A stretch of DNA of 64,000 nucleotides from Topomyia yanbarensis (GCF_030247195.1 NC_080671.1:427242539-427306538); one strand, 5' to 3'. Numbered from the stretch's first letter, positions 1-12,000 are shown. The notes: generated by a model from the sequence alone, not told the origin. Translations and numbers: made by a program.

Positions 1-462
1 TGAATTTTTTTTCCAAAATGTAAACACATTTGTTGAATTTGTAGATCTAGGTCACCAACAGTCATTCAAAGTCTCTTTGGCCACACTGGCCACCATCGAC
101 GGATCCGGAAGCATCCAAATTCAGAATAACGGTTATATTGGTTTCTCAAAAATGGCTAGACCGATTTGATCAACTTAGTCTCAAATGAAAGGTGTTGCGT
201 CCCCGGAAACCGATATTAAATTCCATCTCCATCCGACTTCCGGTTCCGGAGTTACGGGTTGTGGAGTGCGATCACATAGAAAACTCCGATTCAAACCGAT
301 ACCGCGATGAATGCAAAAAGGTGCTCTTATATATACTTACCAAGTGTAATAAGAATGAAAAACATTACCATAATGTTATATTGTACGAACCAGCTACTAA
401 ATCATAGTTTGGAGAAATGAGAAAGGCACAATTGCACCTCTAGGTGGATTAAAACAGGTTTT
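1..462 (+). repeat. GCCTTTCTC-type dispersed repeat, right-hand part
   Basis: This is the distal part of the mosquito dispersed element recurring through the window; it enters from before base 1. It has the family's internal words (GACTTCCGGTTCCGGAGTTACGGG at about 236-258 in split form, a GATCACATAG word, the ATGGCTAGACCGATT word) and ends with GAGAAAGGCACAATTGCACC and CTAGGTGGATTA before a T-run. It is nearly the same subtype as 35231-35795. Frames inside it, such as 192-407, are chance ORFs shared by copies and are not genes. Confidence 0.8.
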
Positions 463-465
463 TAA

Positions 466-1020
466 ATTTCATACTAATTGACATACAAAATTGTAATTTT
501 ATTACAGAATATAATTCTAAGCACCATTTAAAATCAAAATGCATTTAACAAAAATCTTCCAAAATGCGATAGTTTTCGAGATATTTGGAATTTTGCTCCA
601 TCAAAAACAATTAATTCGTGTAATTATGCTCTTTTTAAAAGTTATTCGCCTTACCCTATCATAAAATGACAATTAATTAATGTTTATCGTTTTAAAGACG
701 TAAAAGCAACTTTTTTAGTGTATTTGGATCATGGAGAAGTTTTCAATAAAAAAAGTTTTCCTAACAACAACTTTTGACATATTTTTATACTTTATACTAT
801 TTGCAGTCAAAAATACAATTTTCTTTTTGAATATGATTCTAAACGCCATTTTAAATCAAAATACTCATAACAATATTTTTCTGAAATGTAATAGTTCACG
901 AGATATTTTAACTTTTGTTTTAACAACACAATTATTTTGTTTTATTACGACCTTTTCATAAGTTATTCACGTTTCTCCATCAACAATAATAGGTTTTTCA
1001 AAAGGCCCATAAAATTTCCT
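466..1020. repeat. AT-rich tandem dimer, ~320 bp period
   Basis: Two diverged direct copies are visible: about 488-596 and about 808-916 share CATTTAAAATCAAAATG-like and GATAGTT..CGAGATATTT words in the same order. The period is about 320 bp. Frame 731-961 arises only from this AT-rich sequence and has no recognisable domain. The origin could be satellite or the interior of an old transposon. Confidence 0.5.
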
Positions 1021-1053
1021 GTAACTTTCTCTTTAACATCAAGGCGATATTGT

Positions 1054-1186
1054 GAAACATTTGGAAGTTACATGAAAACAACCAAAATATGATTCAACTA
1101 TATAGTTTAATCATTAGACCCTATGGTTGAAATATATTTTGGTTGCTTTCATGTAACTTTTCTCCATCATGCATTCAAAATGTTTC
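1054..1186. repeat. Imperfect hairpin (inverted repeat)
   Basis: The left arm GAAACATTTGGAAGTTACATG..ACCAAAATATGATTCAAC (1054-1098) is mirrored by 1126-1186. Arms are about 45 and 61 bp, the longer one carrying about 16 extra bases, around a 27 bp loop. It resembles a small palindromic MITE remnant; no clear TSD was seen. Confidence 0.55.
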
Positions 1187-1199
1187 TTTTCTCTTTAGG

Positions 1200-3836
1200 T
1201 TTTTGTAACAAAATATAAAAAATTTAAAAAAATGGGTTTTTTCGCTATTTTAATTTTTATTATAAATTTTTGTTTTTTTGAAAAATTACACATTTTTTTC
1301 AGTGTATATTTTTTCGGCCAGAAGTATTCATTCCCTGTAACTTGTTCTCAGATAGTTTTGCTGTATGAAATACAATAACCGAACAAAAAAAATTCGAAAT
1401 TCATACACGTAGAAACGTTTACGTCCTTTTGAAAAGTTGCTCTTGAGTCAAAATAATCTTATTACCTGTGGAAAATATTTAGTCTTCCATGACGGTGAAA
1501 CATGTAAAGTTTCATCGGAATCTAAGATGGTCGGTCACGATTTTAAAGATTTTCGGACGGAGATCTTCGTGGAATTCCTCAGCTGTGTTAGGTGAAATAG
1601 GAGAACAGAAATTTGATCTTACACACACGTCGAAAACCCGGACTGGTCAACGTCAGTGGCAATTTTTCCCCTACATCGAGCTATTTGTGCAGCGTCCTGA
1701 GTCGTCTTCCCAGTTTTCTCAAAATTCCGCTTGAGTGTTGCTTAATACGTTTCAATTGGACGGAATTGCGAGTAGTTGAGTGAATTGACATTCTTGTAGA
1801 CGAATTGCAGCTTCTTGTCACTGGTAGCATATCAAATCTGGCCAGAGCATTACTGAACCTTTGCGTACCTTAATAAATGGTAGTAAACATTTTTTCAGGC
1901 ACTTTTTCTTATTTAGCTTCTCTTCCGTCGTTGGGTAAGTGATGAAAAGATAGGTGTTGAGTCCACAGCCGCGAATTTCTTGCCAGATCAACAATTTGTG
2001 GGCGAACTCATCGACGGAAATAAACTTGACTTTACTGGGGACATCATCTCGTGTTCATATTAAACTTTTATCTGAGAACCTGAAGAAACGGCTTTATTAC
2101 CCTCTTCGCGATATTTAGAATTAATCCCGTTAGAATTTCGACTAGGATTGTGCTGCCGATATTATCGATATCAAACATCCCGGGAGTAACAGTATCGTAA
2201 TACCGGAATAATATAAAAAAAAATGTACCGGGTTTTTTCTGTTCCATGCTAAGCTTTTGATAAATACTATAGCTAAAGCTTGACTTGACGGGAATGTCTT
2301 CGTTTCCAGAAACCCATTCGCGAAACGAGAGACAAATGACACATTCATCAGTAGAATGATACAGTATAAGTAAACACAAATCGTGATATTTATTTGTCTC
2401 CAATTCTCCAATCCACACTTGACACATAGAAATGTTTGCAAGCAGAGCACTCAGGAGTGCCATGCAGTATGTATGGGATATATTGTGACCGGAGAGCAAA
2501 TTTGAAACGATAACAAACTCACATACGGTAAATCTAACGCTTTCTTCGTTTTTGGGAAACTAAGAATTTCAACGGAAGGAAGAGTGTTTAGTTATCTATG
2601 CCGTTAGATTAGCAACAGACGAACTGGAAAATATCTGTACCGTACCCACAGTTTTCATCTTTGGTGCTGACATGTTACACTCCTGATCAAACCTTTCAAC
2701 ACAGGGGCTAGTTCCAAAAAATTTCGACCCGCAACTCGATCAGAAACACATAACAGAAATATTTCAAATCAATATCTCGCATTGTTACTTGTTCTAAACT
2801 TCTGTTATTTTAACTACTATCAAGACCTAATTTATTACTCAATATGTTACAAAAATTGTGTTCTGTTTAGGTGTTATAATTTTGTTATTTCATTCTGATC
2901 CGGAATGTAGCACAATAAGTTTAACGGTTACAGCTCCCGTTGTACTAAACTGAATATTTTAACTATTTGATCGAAAATTATAACAATAATCTTGTATTAA
3001 ATTTCAAGGTATTTACAACCAGCAGAACATAACAAAATTATTCGCTGTGTACCGACATAATTAGTTTTGTGGCCTAAGTCACATCTGTATTCGGTTTGCT
3101 GTTTAATATATATCTATAAAAGTATGAACACCGATTTACTATACTTATCTTATCTCCGGATACTTCCGTGTTCACGTCGCGAATGTAATGGATACTGTTT
3201 GTTCATTATACCCAATGCCCAATGCAATTAGTTGAGAGATAGCATAACATCGCGTGCGGATAATGGTTGCTAAAGAGTCGGCATTTTATTCCATTTAAAA
3301 AGCATATTCATTATTCATACAAAAAGCATATTCATTACGTTTTATTTTATTTAATTTGTATACTAACGTTCGTCGAAATAAAGAAAATCAGAAGAAAATG
3401 TTCACCGTACGTATGAAATATACTTGTCTAATTTCATGAATGCAACATTTCCGATAGTCAAATATCCGGAGTTTAAGTTAAGTATTAATAAAACAAACGA
3501 TAAATTCATTAAAATTTCTCGGCAGCCGGCTGCCCAGAGCAATAAACACATGATAAAACTTCCAACAGTTACATAGATTGTATCACTTATCAAGGTGAAT
3601 CCCAATGTATGTAACCCATTCCCTCCCACTAACAATTACTCCTTTCTGTGATAACAGCGGCTGCCTCCATAATAATGGCTGCCACACGAACATTCCCTTC
3701 CTTCCCCGATGACTGTAACGACGTGGTCGGCGCCGTTATTGACACTTCAAAATTTCGAGCTCTCGAAACGTGCCCATTGAGGATGGAAAGCTACTGCCAG
3801 GCTTCATTCGTTGATTCCTTGTGCAATTTCGCCAGC
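1200..3836. other. No supportable gene; AT-rich non-coding DNA
   Basis: The stretch 1200-1480 is AT-rich with repeat-like phrases. The longest open frame is 2068-2499 on the minus strand (143 codons), overlapped by another minus frame at 2142-2450. I recognise no domain in either, the residue composition looks random, and neither has a clear partner. The words ATAACAAAATTATT and TTATAATTTTGTTAT recur at 2790-3030, which may mark an old inverted-repeat transposon. A GCATATTCATTA word is directly repeated at 3301-3340. Nothing else is supportable. Confidence 0.4.
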
Positions 3837-6660
3837 TCTGATCAATCACGGAGTAGCACTACGAATTGTATGGTCATCATTCTAATGCTTAAAAGTACCA
3901 ACACCCTTGTATTACATATTTGTTTTGGGTTTGATAGGCGCATAAATCGCTTCGAATGGCGAGATTTGTGATTTGTCGATGTGTGAAAAAGGCGCAAACC
4001 GGCAGGAAATATAAGAGGAAGGAGCTATGGAGTGCAGTAGAGGATCAGGCAAACCGTAAGCTGTTCCATCAGGACATTGTGTAATAAATTGCGATAGGAA
4101 AGCAGAAAGAATAAAATTTAGAAAACTGAAAATACCGCGTTGATTTACTATTGTAAATAGGGTTTCTAGTATCTCCAAGCATTGGGATTCGAAGAAAGTC
4201 GCACCACTAAAAATTACTTGCTTTCAAAAGCGCGCCAGATCTCGGAATCAGAGAAAATGTGGGATCACTAGGAGGTTGATAACAGTCTATTATCTGTCTC
4301 TGGACAAAACCAGCCTAGAGGCCGTGTGGCATTCGGCGGGTTGAAATATCTCAACCAGGAATTGACCCACTGGGTTCGTGCTCCCATGTCGTAAGAGGTG
4401 ACTGAAAACAGGAGTCCTCAAGTCAATGTGTTTCTCCAGGCCGAGGACTGAATGGCTGGCAGGACTAAAATATGGCAGTCGCGCACGGAATGCTGTGGGT
4501 CTTACCCTTGTTGTGTTACGCGTATCTCTTACACAATGGATGTTTGTTTCTTCGCAAATTGTGGGATTCAAATGATGGTCATATCCCTAACACCCATTTC
4601 GGGGTTCGCTAAAGGCGATTATAAGCTAACGTGTTTGGTATCATCTAGCTGCCGAACAACAAGAGTAGCATAAATTTATCTTCAGCACAAACGTAGAATC
4701 TATGCCGCCTTGTGCAGGAATCTAAAGCTTCCGTAGCTTTGGTTCTAGATCCGTATAAAGGAAATTTCTACGTTGGAAAGCTACTTAACCCCGTCTTCGT
4801 AGCTTTCAACAAAAATGGCATGACAAGTTCACGTGAAGTGCCTCGTGCGCGTATACTTGCGAATAGTGCTATTGGCGCATGTTTTATATCCGACCTCACA
4901 ACTCGCCATTTTTGTGCTGTCACGATCAATATGACTGTAGATAACATAAACAAGAAATACGTCAATAGTTCGGCATATATGCAGCATAATGAACCATCAC
5001 CTTCGGATAATTTAAAAAGGGTTGTATCATACACAAGGTGGCAAAAATGGGATTCCCCTTATAATCGGCGATGATTCAAATGCCCACCACATAATTTGGG
5101 GTAGCTCAGATATCAATTTGTGAGGCACCGAATTAATGGAATACTTAAGCAGTACAAATCTGCACATAATTAATGTAGAAAAACGCCCAACATTTGCACG
5201 AGTTGATAGAAAAGAGGTGTTAGATGTAACTCTCTGCTCTGACAAAATTACGCAAGAGTTGTCAAACTGGTTGGTACCACACGATCTCGAACCATCGTTG
5301 TCTGATCATATGTACATTGTCTTTGATCATTTAAACGTCTCGCTAGATAGCGTCACATATCGTAATCCACAATCTACGAACTGGGACCTCTACGGAGAGG
5401 GCTGGGCGACTAGATTTTATGGGTATCGTTCGACAATTGAATCTCCAAGTGACTTGGACGAGGTCGTGGATAAAATAAACTCACTCATAGTAGCAGCATA
5501 CCAAGTGGCTTGTCCGCTTTGAGTTATGCGTGCTTCTAGAGGAACACCTTGGTGGAGTACCGAACTAATTCGACTCAATAAGTTATGCAGAAGAGCTTGG
5601 AATCTCAGACCCAGGGACGGGTCGGAGGCATTTAAGTTGGCTCGAAAAGCATGTAGAATTGCCCTACGATCCTCCGAGCGATGTCGTCGGTAAAGCCTCT
5701 GCACAAATGTCTCAAGTCTTAACGAGACTAGTAGATTAAAAAAGTTACTTTCGAAATCGATTCGATTAGAACTATTAATGGTGAATACTCGTCTGAGGAA
5801 GGTGTAGTACTCAACTGCCTTTTTGACGCACACTTTTCATGCTGTACGGAGCCATCACTGACGACTGCCCCTGAGTTCCTTACAGGTAGTTCTGATTCTT
5901 GGGCATTTGTTCGTATAACCAGCATACCTAAACGATCAAATGGGCGATTGAAAGTTTTGCTCTGTGTAAGTCTCAGGAAAAAGATGGAATCATTCCAGTT
6001 ACTATTAAAAGGATATGAACACTTCAAACATGGTGGCCGCATCACTTATGAGAAGGCAAAGAGCTTTAGACCGATCAATCTGACCTCCCTTCTTCTCAAA
6101 TCAGAGGAACTTTTAATCGACCACTGCACCCTGTTACACAATGTTGTCTGCAACATTGAAAAAGGAAAAGCAATCAAGTTTAGGAGTTTTTCTCGATATT
6201 AAAGATGCTTTTGACAACGTGTCTTCCGAATCCATTTTGGAAGCAGCACGAGGTCATGGAGTACCTTCATTAGAGTGACAGGAAAAAAATTACCCCTATC
6301 GGCCTACCCCTGAGTCGATTCCTAGTCCCACAAGGAGTACTAGCTCCAAATTTGAAGCGAATCGGACAAGCCTAGCTACTGGACCAAAGTGCCTGAAGTT
6401 TGTATGAGATTTTTCGATAATTTACATGGAAAAAACCCACTAACTCGCCTTTTCGCCGCTAGGTGGCACTGTATGCATCGTATTATCAGTGTAAGTGAAA
6501 ATAAGAAAGATAATTTAATTGTCTACAACTTTCTCGAAGACTTCTAGTCAATCCGGCTTTGTTAAAAGAAGTTATCAAACTTTTAACGAAGTGATGTCTG
6601 AGTCAGTGTTCTATGGGGCCTGATTTAGCTCAATAGTATGTATAGAAGAATTGTAGTAAA
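3837..6660 (+). repeat. Tandem duplication of LINE segment, copy 1 (2,824 bp)
   Basis: Bases 3837-6621 recur at 6661-9445 at a constant offset of 2,824. I saw no difference on reading both, and all short frames inside translate identically. Copy 1 covers the LINE 5' region, endonuclease and first RT part, plus the start of the left arm of the foldback element. Its last 39-43 bp (to 6660) no longer follow the left arm: they are the exact reverse complement of 9807-9849 in the right arm. The sequence then jumps back to the unit start (TCTGATCAATCACGG). Confidence 0.9.
4670..6265 (+). pseudogene. LINE ORF2 pseudogene, endonuclease plus first RT part (copy 1)
   Basis: The endonuclease starts near 4670 (INLSSAQ, stop, NLCRLVQESKASVALVLDPY) and continues through a frame to 5074, then in other frames. 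Diagnostic words are IGDDSNAHHIIWGSSDIN at about 5065-5121, with a stop directly after, and LSDHMYIVFDHLN at 5299-5337; the SDH is the catalytic histidine motif of AP endonucleases. A linker follows (RASRGTPWWSTELIRL at 5528). RT block words are SYEKAKSFRPINLTSLLLK-like at 6050-6105 and the motif A line FLDIKDAFDNVSSESI at about 6189-6236, the latter in a different frame. Internal RT sequence has been lost between blocks. The protein would cut target DNA and prime reverse transcription; this copy cannot encode it. Confidence 0.8.
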
Positions 6661-9445
6661 TCTGATCAATCACGGAGTAGCACTACGAATTGTATGGTCA
6701 TCATTCTAATGCTTAAAAGTACCAACACCCTTGTATTACATATTTGTTTTGGGTTTGATAGGCGCATAAATCGCTTCGAATGGCGAGATTTGTGATTTGT
6801 CGATGTGTGAAAAAGGCGCAAACCGGCAGGAAATATAAGAGGAAGGAGCTATGGAGTGCAGTAGAGGATCAGGCAAACCGTAAGCTGTTCCATCAGGACA
6901 TTGTGTAATAAATTGCGATAGGAAAGCAGAAAGAATAAAATTTAGAAAACTGAAAATACCGCGTTGATTTACTATTGTAAATAGGGTTTCTAGTATCTCC
7001 AAGCATTGGGATTCGAAGAAAGTCGCACCACTAAAAATTACTTGCTTTCAAAAGCGCGCCAGATCTCGGAATCAGAGAAAATGTGGGATCACTAGGAGGT
7101 TGATAACAGTCTATTATCTGTCTCTGGACAAAACCAGCCTAGAGGCCGTGTGGCATTCGGCGGGTTGAAATATCTCAACCAGGAATTGACCCACTGGGTT
7201 CGTGCTCCCATGTCGTAAGAGGTGACTGAAAACAGGAGTCCTCAAGTCAATGTGTTTCTCCAGGCCGAGGACTGAATGGCTGGCAGGACTAAAATATGGC
7301 AGTCGCGCACGGAATGCTGTGGGTCTTACCCTTGTTGTGTTACGCGTATCTCTTACACAATGGATGTTTGTTTCTTCGCAAATTGTGGGATTCAAATGAT
7401 GGTCATATCCCTAACACCCATTTCGGGGTTCGCTAAAGGCGATTATAAGCTAACGTGTTTGGTATCATCTAGCTGCCGAACAACAAGAGTAGCATAAATT
7501 TATCTTCAGCACAAACGTAGAATCTATGCCGCCTTGTGCAGGAATCTAAAGCTTCCGTAGCTTTGGTTCTAGATCCGTATAAAGGAAATTTCTACGTTGG
7601 AAAGCTACTTAACCCCGTCTTCGTAGCTTTCAACAAAAATGGCATGACAAGTTCACGTGAAGTGCCTCGTGCGCGTATACTTGCGAATAGTGCTATTGGC
7701 GCATGTTTTATATCCGACCTCACAACTCGCCATTTTTGTGCTGTCACGATCAATATGACTGTAGATAACATAAACAAGAAATACGTCAATAGTTCGGCAT
7801 ATATGCAGCATAATGAACCATCACCTTCGGATAATTTAAAAAGGGTTGTATCATACACAAGGTGGCAAAAATGGGATTCCCCTTATAATCGGCGATGATT
7901 CAAATGCCCACCACATAATTTGGGGTAGCTCAGATATCAATTTGTGAGGCACCGAATTAATGGAATACTTAAGCAGTACAAATCTGCACATAATTAATGT
8001 AGAAAAACGCCCAACATTTGCACGAGTTGATAGAAAAGAGGTGTTAGATGTAACTCTCTGCTCTGACAAAATTACGCAAGAGTTGTCAAACTGGTTGGTA
8101 CCACACGATCTCGAACCATCGTTGTCTGATCATATGTACATTGTCTTTGATCATTTAAACGTCTCGCTAGATAGCGTCACATATCGTAATCCACAATCTA
8201 CGAACTGGGACCTCTACGGAGAGGGCTGGGCGACTAGATTTTATGGGTATCGTTCGACAATTGAATCTCCAAGTGACTTGGACGAGGTCGTGGATAAAAT
8301 AAACTCACTCATAGTAGCAGCATACCAAGTGGCTTGTCCGCTTTGAGTTATGCGTGCTTCTAGAGGAACACCTTGGTGGAGTACCGAACTAATTCGACTC
8401 AATAAGTTATGCAGAAGAGCTTGGAATCTCAGACCCAGGGACGGGTCGGAGGCATTTAAGTTGGCTCGAAAAGCATGTAGAATTGCCCTACGATCCTCCG
8501 AGCGATGTCGTCGGTAAAGCCTCTGCACAAATGTCTCAAGTCTTAACGAGACTAGTAGATTAAAAAAGTTACTTTCGAAATCGATTCGATTAGAACTATT
8601 AATGGTGAATACTCGTCTGAGGAAGGTGTAGTACTCAACTGCCTTTTTGACGCACACTTTTCATGCTGTACGGAGCCATCACTGACGACTGCCCCTGAGT
8701 TCCTTACAGGTAGTTCTGATTCTTGGGCATTTGTTCGTATAACCAGCATACCTAAACGATCAAATGGGCGATTGAAAGTTTTGCTCTGTGTAAGTCTCAG
8801 GAAAAAGATGGAATCATTCCAGTTACTATTAAAAGGATATGAACACTTCAAACATGGTGGCCGCATCACTTATGAGAAGGCAAAGAGCTTTAGACCGATC
8901 AATCTGACCTCCCTTCTTCTCAAATCAGAGGAACTTTTAATCGACCACTGCACCCTGTTACACAATGTTGTCTGCAACATTGAAAAAGGAAAAGCAATCA
9001 AGTTTAGGAGTTTTTCTCGATATTAAAGATGCTTTTGACAACGTGTCTTCCGAATCCATTTTGGAAGCAGCACGAGGTCATGGAGTACCTTCATTAGAGT
9101 GACAGGAAAAAAATTACCCCTATCGGCCTACCCCTGAGTCGATTCCTAGTCCCACAAGGAGTACTAGCTCCAAATTTGAAGCGAATCGGACAAGCCTAGC
9201 TACTGGACCAAAGTGCCTGAAGTTTGTATGAGATTTTTCGATAATTTACATGGAAAAAACCCACTAACTCGCCTTTTCGCCGCTAGGTGGCACTGTATGC
9301 ATCGTATTATCAGTGTAAGTGAAAATAAGAAAGATAATTTAATTGTCTACAACTTTCTCGAAGACTTCTAGTCAATCCGGCTTTGTTAAAAGAAGTTATC
9401 AAACTTTTAACGAAGTGATGTCTGAGTCAGTGTTCTATGGGGCCT
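6661..9445 (+). repeat. Tandem duplication of LINE segment, copy 2
   Basis: Second copy of the 3837-6621 segment. Unlike copy 1 it continues through the rest of the foldback element and then into the remaining RT, RNase H and C-terminal LINE sequence, so it is the copy still joined to the original downstream part. Right after the end of identity, 9446-9516 holds a 71 bp block absent from copy 1 and from the opposite foldback arm. Confidence 0.9.
7494..9089 (+). pseudogene. LINE ORF2 pseudogene, endonuclease plus first RT part (copy 2)
   Basis: Same content and same lesions as 4670-6265, shifted by 2,824 bp: the WGSSDIN word near 7920, LSDHMYIVF near 8123, and motif A near 9013-9060. All stops and frameshifts are shared, so the element was already dead when the segment duplicated. 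The reading frame stops at 9089/9090, where a foldback transposon entered the RT between motif A and the PQGGVLSP block. Confidence 0.8.
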
Positions 9446-10182
9446 AGCAGTGCATGGTTGTGTATCAGTGCTCGATTCCAACGAACTAATTAATCATTTT
9501 TGTGAAATAACCGTTAGATTTAGCTCAATACTACGTTCAGAAGAGTTGTAGTAAATAATTCGAGTCATGTTTTGGTTAGAAAATTTTAGTTCCACATGAT
9601 ACCGCATAGAGGGCGCCAACACTAACTGTTCAAAGGAAAGAGATAGATATTAGGTTTCTTCTACAAAGTTATAGAGCAGAGTTTTTTCAATAATTCTTCT
9701 GAACATTTCGATGTTCTATCTCTTTTCTATGAAAAGTTAGTGCTGGTGCCCTCTATGCGGTCACAGTTGGAACTAAAATTTTTCAACCAAAACATGACTC
9801 GAATTATTTACTACAATTCTTCTATACATACTATTGAGCTAAATCAGGCCCCATAGAACACTGACTCAGACATCACTTCGTTAAAGGTTTAATAACTTCT
9901 TTTAACAAAGCCGGATTGACAAGCAGTCTTCAACAAAGTTCTAGACAATTAAATTATCTTTCTCATTTTACTTACAGTGATAACACGATGCATACAGTGC
10001 CATCTAGCGGCAAAAATGCGAGTTAGTGAGTTTTCTCCATGTAAATTGTCGAAAAATCCCATACAAACTTCAGGCATGTTGGTCCAGTTGCTAGACTTGT
10101 CCGATTTGCTTCAAATTTAGTGCAAGCACTACTTGTGGGACTAGTAATCGAATCAGGGGTGGACCGATTGAGTTTTCAAAAA
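9097..10182. mobile_element. Long inverted-repeat (foldback/MULE-like) element inside the LINE RT
   Basis: An element of about 1.09 kb whose two halves are reverse complements (about 9104-9650 and 9720-10177). Examples are CTGAGTCAGTGTTCTATGGG at 9423-9442 against its complement at 9850-9869, and CGACTCAGGGG-type tips at both ends. It is flanked by TTCATTA (9090-9096 and 10183-10189), best read as a 7-9 bp target duplication. The host RT resumes after it with PQGGVLSPLLWNLV. The left arm carries a 71 bp extra block at 9446-9516. There is no transposase frame, so it is non-autonomous. Long arms plus a 7-9 bp TSD fit Mutator-like or foldback elements, but the superfamily is inference. Confidence 0.8.
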
Positions 10183-10850
10183 TTCATTATTCTTCTGGGC
10201 AGTCTAACCTTCATATATCACGATATACGCAATGCTTAGCAACCGACATCTGTGCTCATCGTTAAGACAAGTAGAGATAAAGAAACTGAGTGTCTGCGAA
10301 TGTCCTCAAGGTGGTGTGCTGTCGCCACTTCTATGGAACCTTGTCGCCAATGGCTTGTTCAGGAAACCTAATAAGCTTGGGTTTCCGACATATGGTTTAA
10401 TCATATAATGAGCCTTATGTGTTGTTCAGCAATAGTGTCTTCATGCTGGACTATCAGTAAATCCAAATATAACATCAATGGTGCTTTTCACGCAACGAAG
10501 GATTACAACCGGAGCTCGTCCGTTGCATTTCTTTAACGCTGAAATGATTGTCGCAGATCAAGTTAAGTGCGTTGAGGTAATTCTTGACTCAAAACTTAAT
10601 TGAACAGCTCACATCAATTTCAGAATCAAGAATGCTTTCATGGCCTTCTGCCAATGTAGACATGCTTTCGGTAAATCTTGGGGATTCAAACCCAAGTGCA
10701 TGCAGTGTATTTTTAGACCAATACAGGCATACGGGTGCACAAAGGAGAAGTGTTTTAGACTATAATCTAATGGTAATCTAATCAAAGTTAAACCTTTTTC
10801 AGAGGATGTTCTTGATGGCGATGCAGTCATCGTGCATACTCGACAACACC
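10183..10850 (+). pseudogene. LINE RT, second part (after the foldback insertion)
   Basis: The frame around 10300-10385 reads CPQGGVLSPLLWNLVANGLF followed by a GFPTYG word, the RT motif B region of I/LOA-type LINEs. The catalytic (F/Y)ADD block that should follow is gone: sequence jumps at about 10405 to GLSVNPNITSMVLFT. Thumb words follow (FFNAEMIVADQVKCVEVILD, 10530-10590, then a FCQCRHAFGKSWG word at 10640-10675). Frames 10584-10781 (+) and 10609-10830 (-) are shadows. Stops and frameshifts throughout make this inactive. Confidence 0.75.
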
Positions 10851-11154
10851 TACTGTTGCTCTAGAAGCACTCTAAAAAGCACTCTAAAACATAAAACCAC
10901 TGTATGTATTTCTGAAACAAGAAGCACTTTCTTGTGCATGCCGTCAAAAGGTTACCGGGCTCTAGACCAGTAACCCAATAGATCGTGCAATACAAAATTG
11001 TAGCCCCAAAAGGTTACTTGGGATGAGTATACACTTGCTCCCAGTGACCGTACACTAAGACATAGTTTTCCTTTTAAAACTTTCCATGTGAGATTTCCTC
11101 CTCGCGAAAAATAGCTATCTGGCTGGATGGAGCTTAACTTAAATAATACGTAGT

Positions 11155-11960
11155 TTGTTATACTTACGGTTCTATGTTGGAGGGTCGAGCCGGTGCTGGT
11201 GTCTATTGTCGTGAAATAAGATTAAATCAATCTCATTCACTTGGTAGATACTGTACCGTATTCCAAGTAGAAGTCTTCGCGATCCTGTGTGGCGTACAAT
11301 CGGCTCTTCAACAGGGAATTTTCGGTAAAAGAATCTATTTTTGCTCTGACAGTCAGGCTGTCTTGTAGGCACCTAGCTCGGATGATTCGAGATCGAAATT
11401 AGTAATCGCATGTCGAATTTAAATCGAAGAATTTTCAAGCATTTCGAATACTATCCACCTTCTATGGGTACCTGATCTTGTTCGGTACTACTTGGCTAAA
11501 GCGGTCGCTGCAACTGATTGGTCCAGAAACAGTTCCACCACTGTCGATAAGTGGGATAAAGCACAAAATTCGCTCTCGGGCTGCATCCGAACATGCCAAC
11601 CATTAGCGTGGCTTGCAAACTTGAGTTCAAACAAACATTTTTCTGCCGGATGTCAGTCCGAAAATGTTAAAAATATTGCTGCATGTTTCCAGGCACAGTT
11701 GCAGTATTCTAGTCAGGGCACTGCTGACTTGACATTGCAATCCCAAAGATCAGATGGCTACTATACAACGTGCTGAGTATTATTCGTGTGGTCCTTGTGA
11801 ATCCGATTACTGAACTTCATATCGTTTGATACCCCACAGTAATGCAATTGCGTATCCGGATTTTTAGTGTAGAGAGCTATTGTTCCTAACTTAATAATGG
11901 CTACGATGTCGAGGTTGTTGATAAGTTCGTGTCTTTGAGGTCACTGGTGGTTGCCGAGAA
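11155..11960 (+). pseudogene. LINE RNase H and C-terminal region, broken
   Basis: The frame from about 11159 reads YTYGSMLEGRAGAGVYCREI, then FQVEVFAILCGVQSAL and IYFCSDSQAVL before a stop at 11369. This is the RNase H fold: the usual first catalytic Asp (YTDGS) is Tyr here, while the Glu in the QVE word and the Asp in SDSQA remain. A WVPDLV word (usually WVPGHSG) follows at about 11465. After frameshifts, MATIQRAEYYSCGPCESDY at about 11753-11810 resembles the C-terminal Cys-rich end of such LINEs. Frame 11492-11776 covers the middle. Function is lost. Confidence 0.75.
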
Positions 11961-12000
11961 TGGCAATGGCCGTCAGAATGCTGGATTACCAGGTTCAAAA

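Larger units (their letters stand above)
3837..12000 (+). mobile_element. EN-RT-RNase H LINE (I/LOA/R1 group), broken and partly duplicated
   Basis: A non-LTR retrotransposon on the plus strand. In order it shows an apurinic-type endonuclease, a reverse transcriptase, an RNase H and a C-terminal Cys-containing stretch, an architecture known from I- and LOA-related LINEs. Upstream, 3837-4670 holds a phrase I associate with the 5' part of such mosquito LINEs (GTCGTAAGAGGTGACTGAAA at about 4388), but no readable ORF1. The coding region is a pseudogene with many frameshifts and stops, and the RT is split by the foldback element at 9097-10182. The downstream limit is uncertain, near 12.0 kb. A more decayed relative lies at 26868-31920. 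Confidence 0.8.

Noticed and set aside
2068..2499. 143-codon minus-strand frame
   Set aside because: No recognisable domain, another minus frame overlaps it, and the area is AT-rich; a chance frame is the simpler reading. A protein HMM search would settle it.
3912..9026. Sets of identical small ORFs on both strands
   Set aside because: They are paired only because the 2,824 bp segment is duplicated; real coding similarity is limited to the plus-strand LINE frames across frameshifts.
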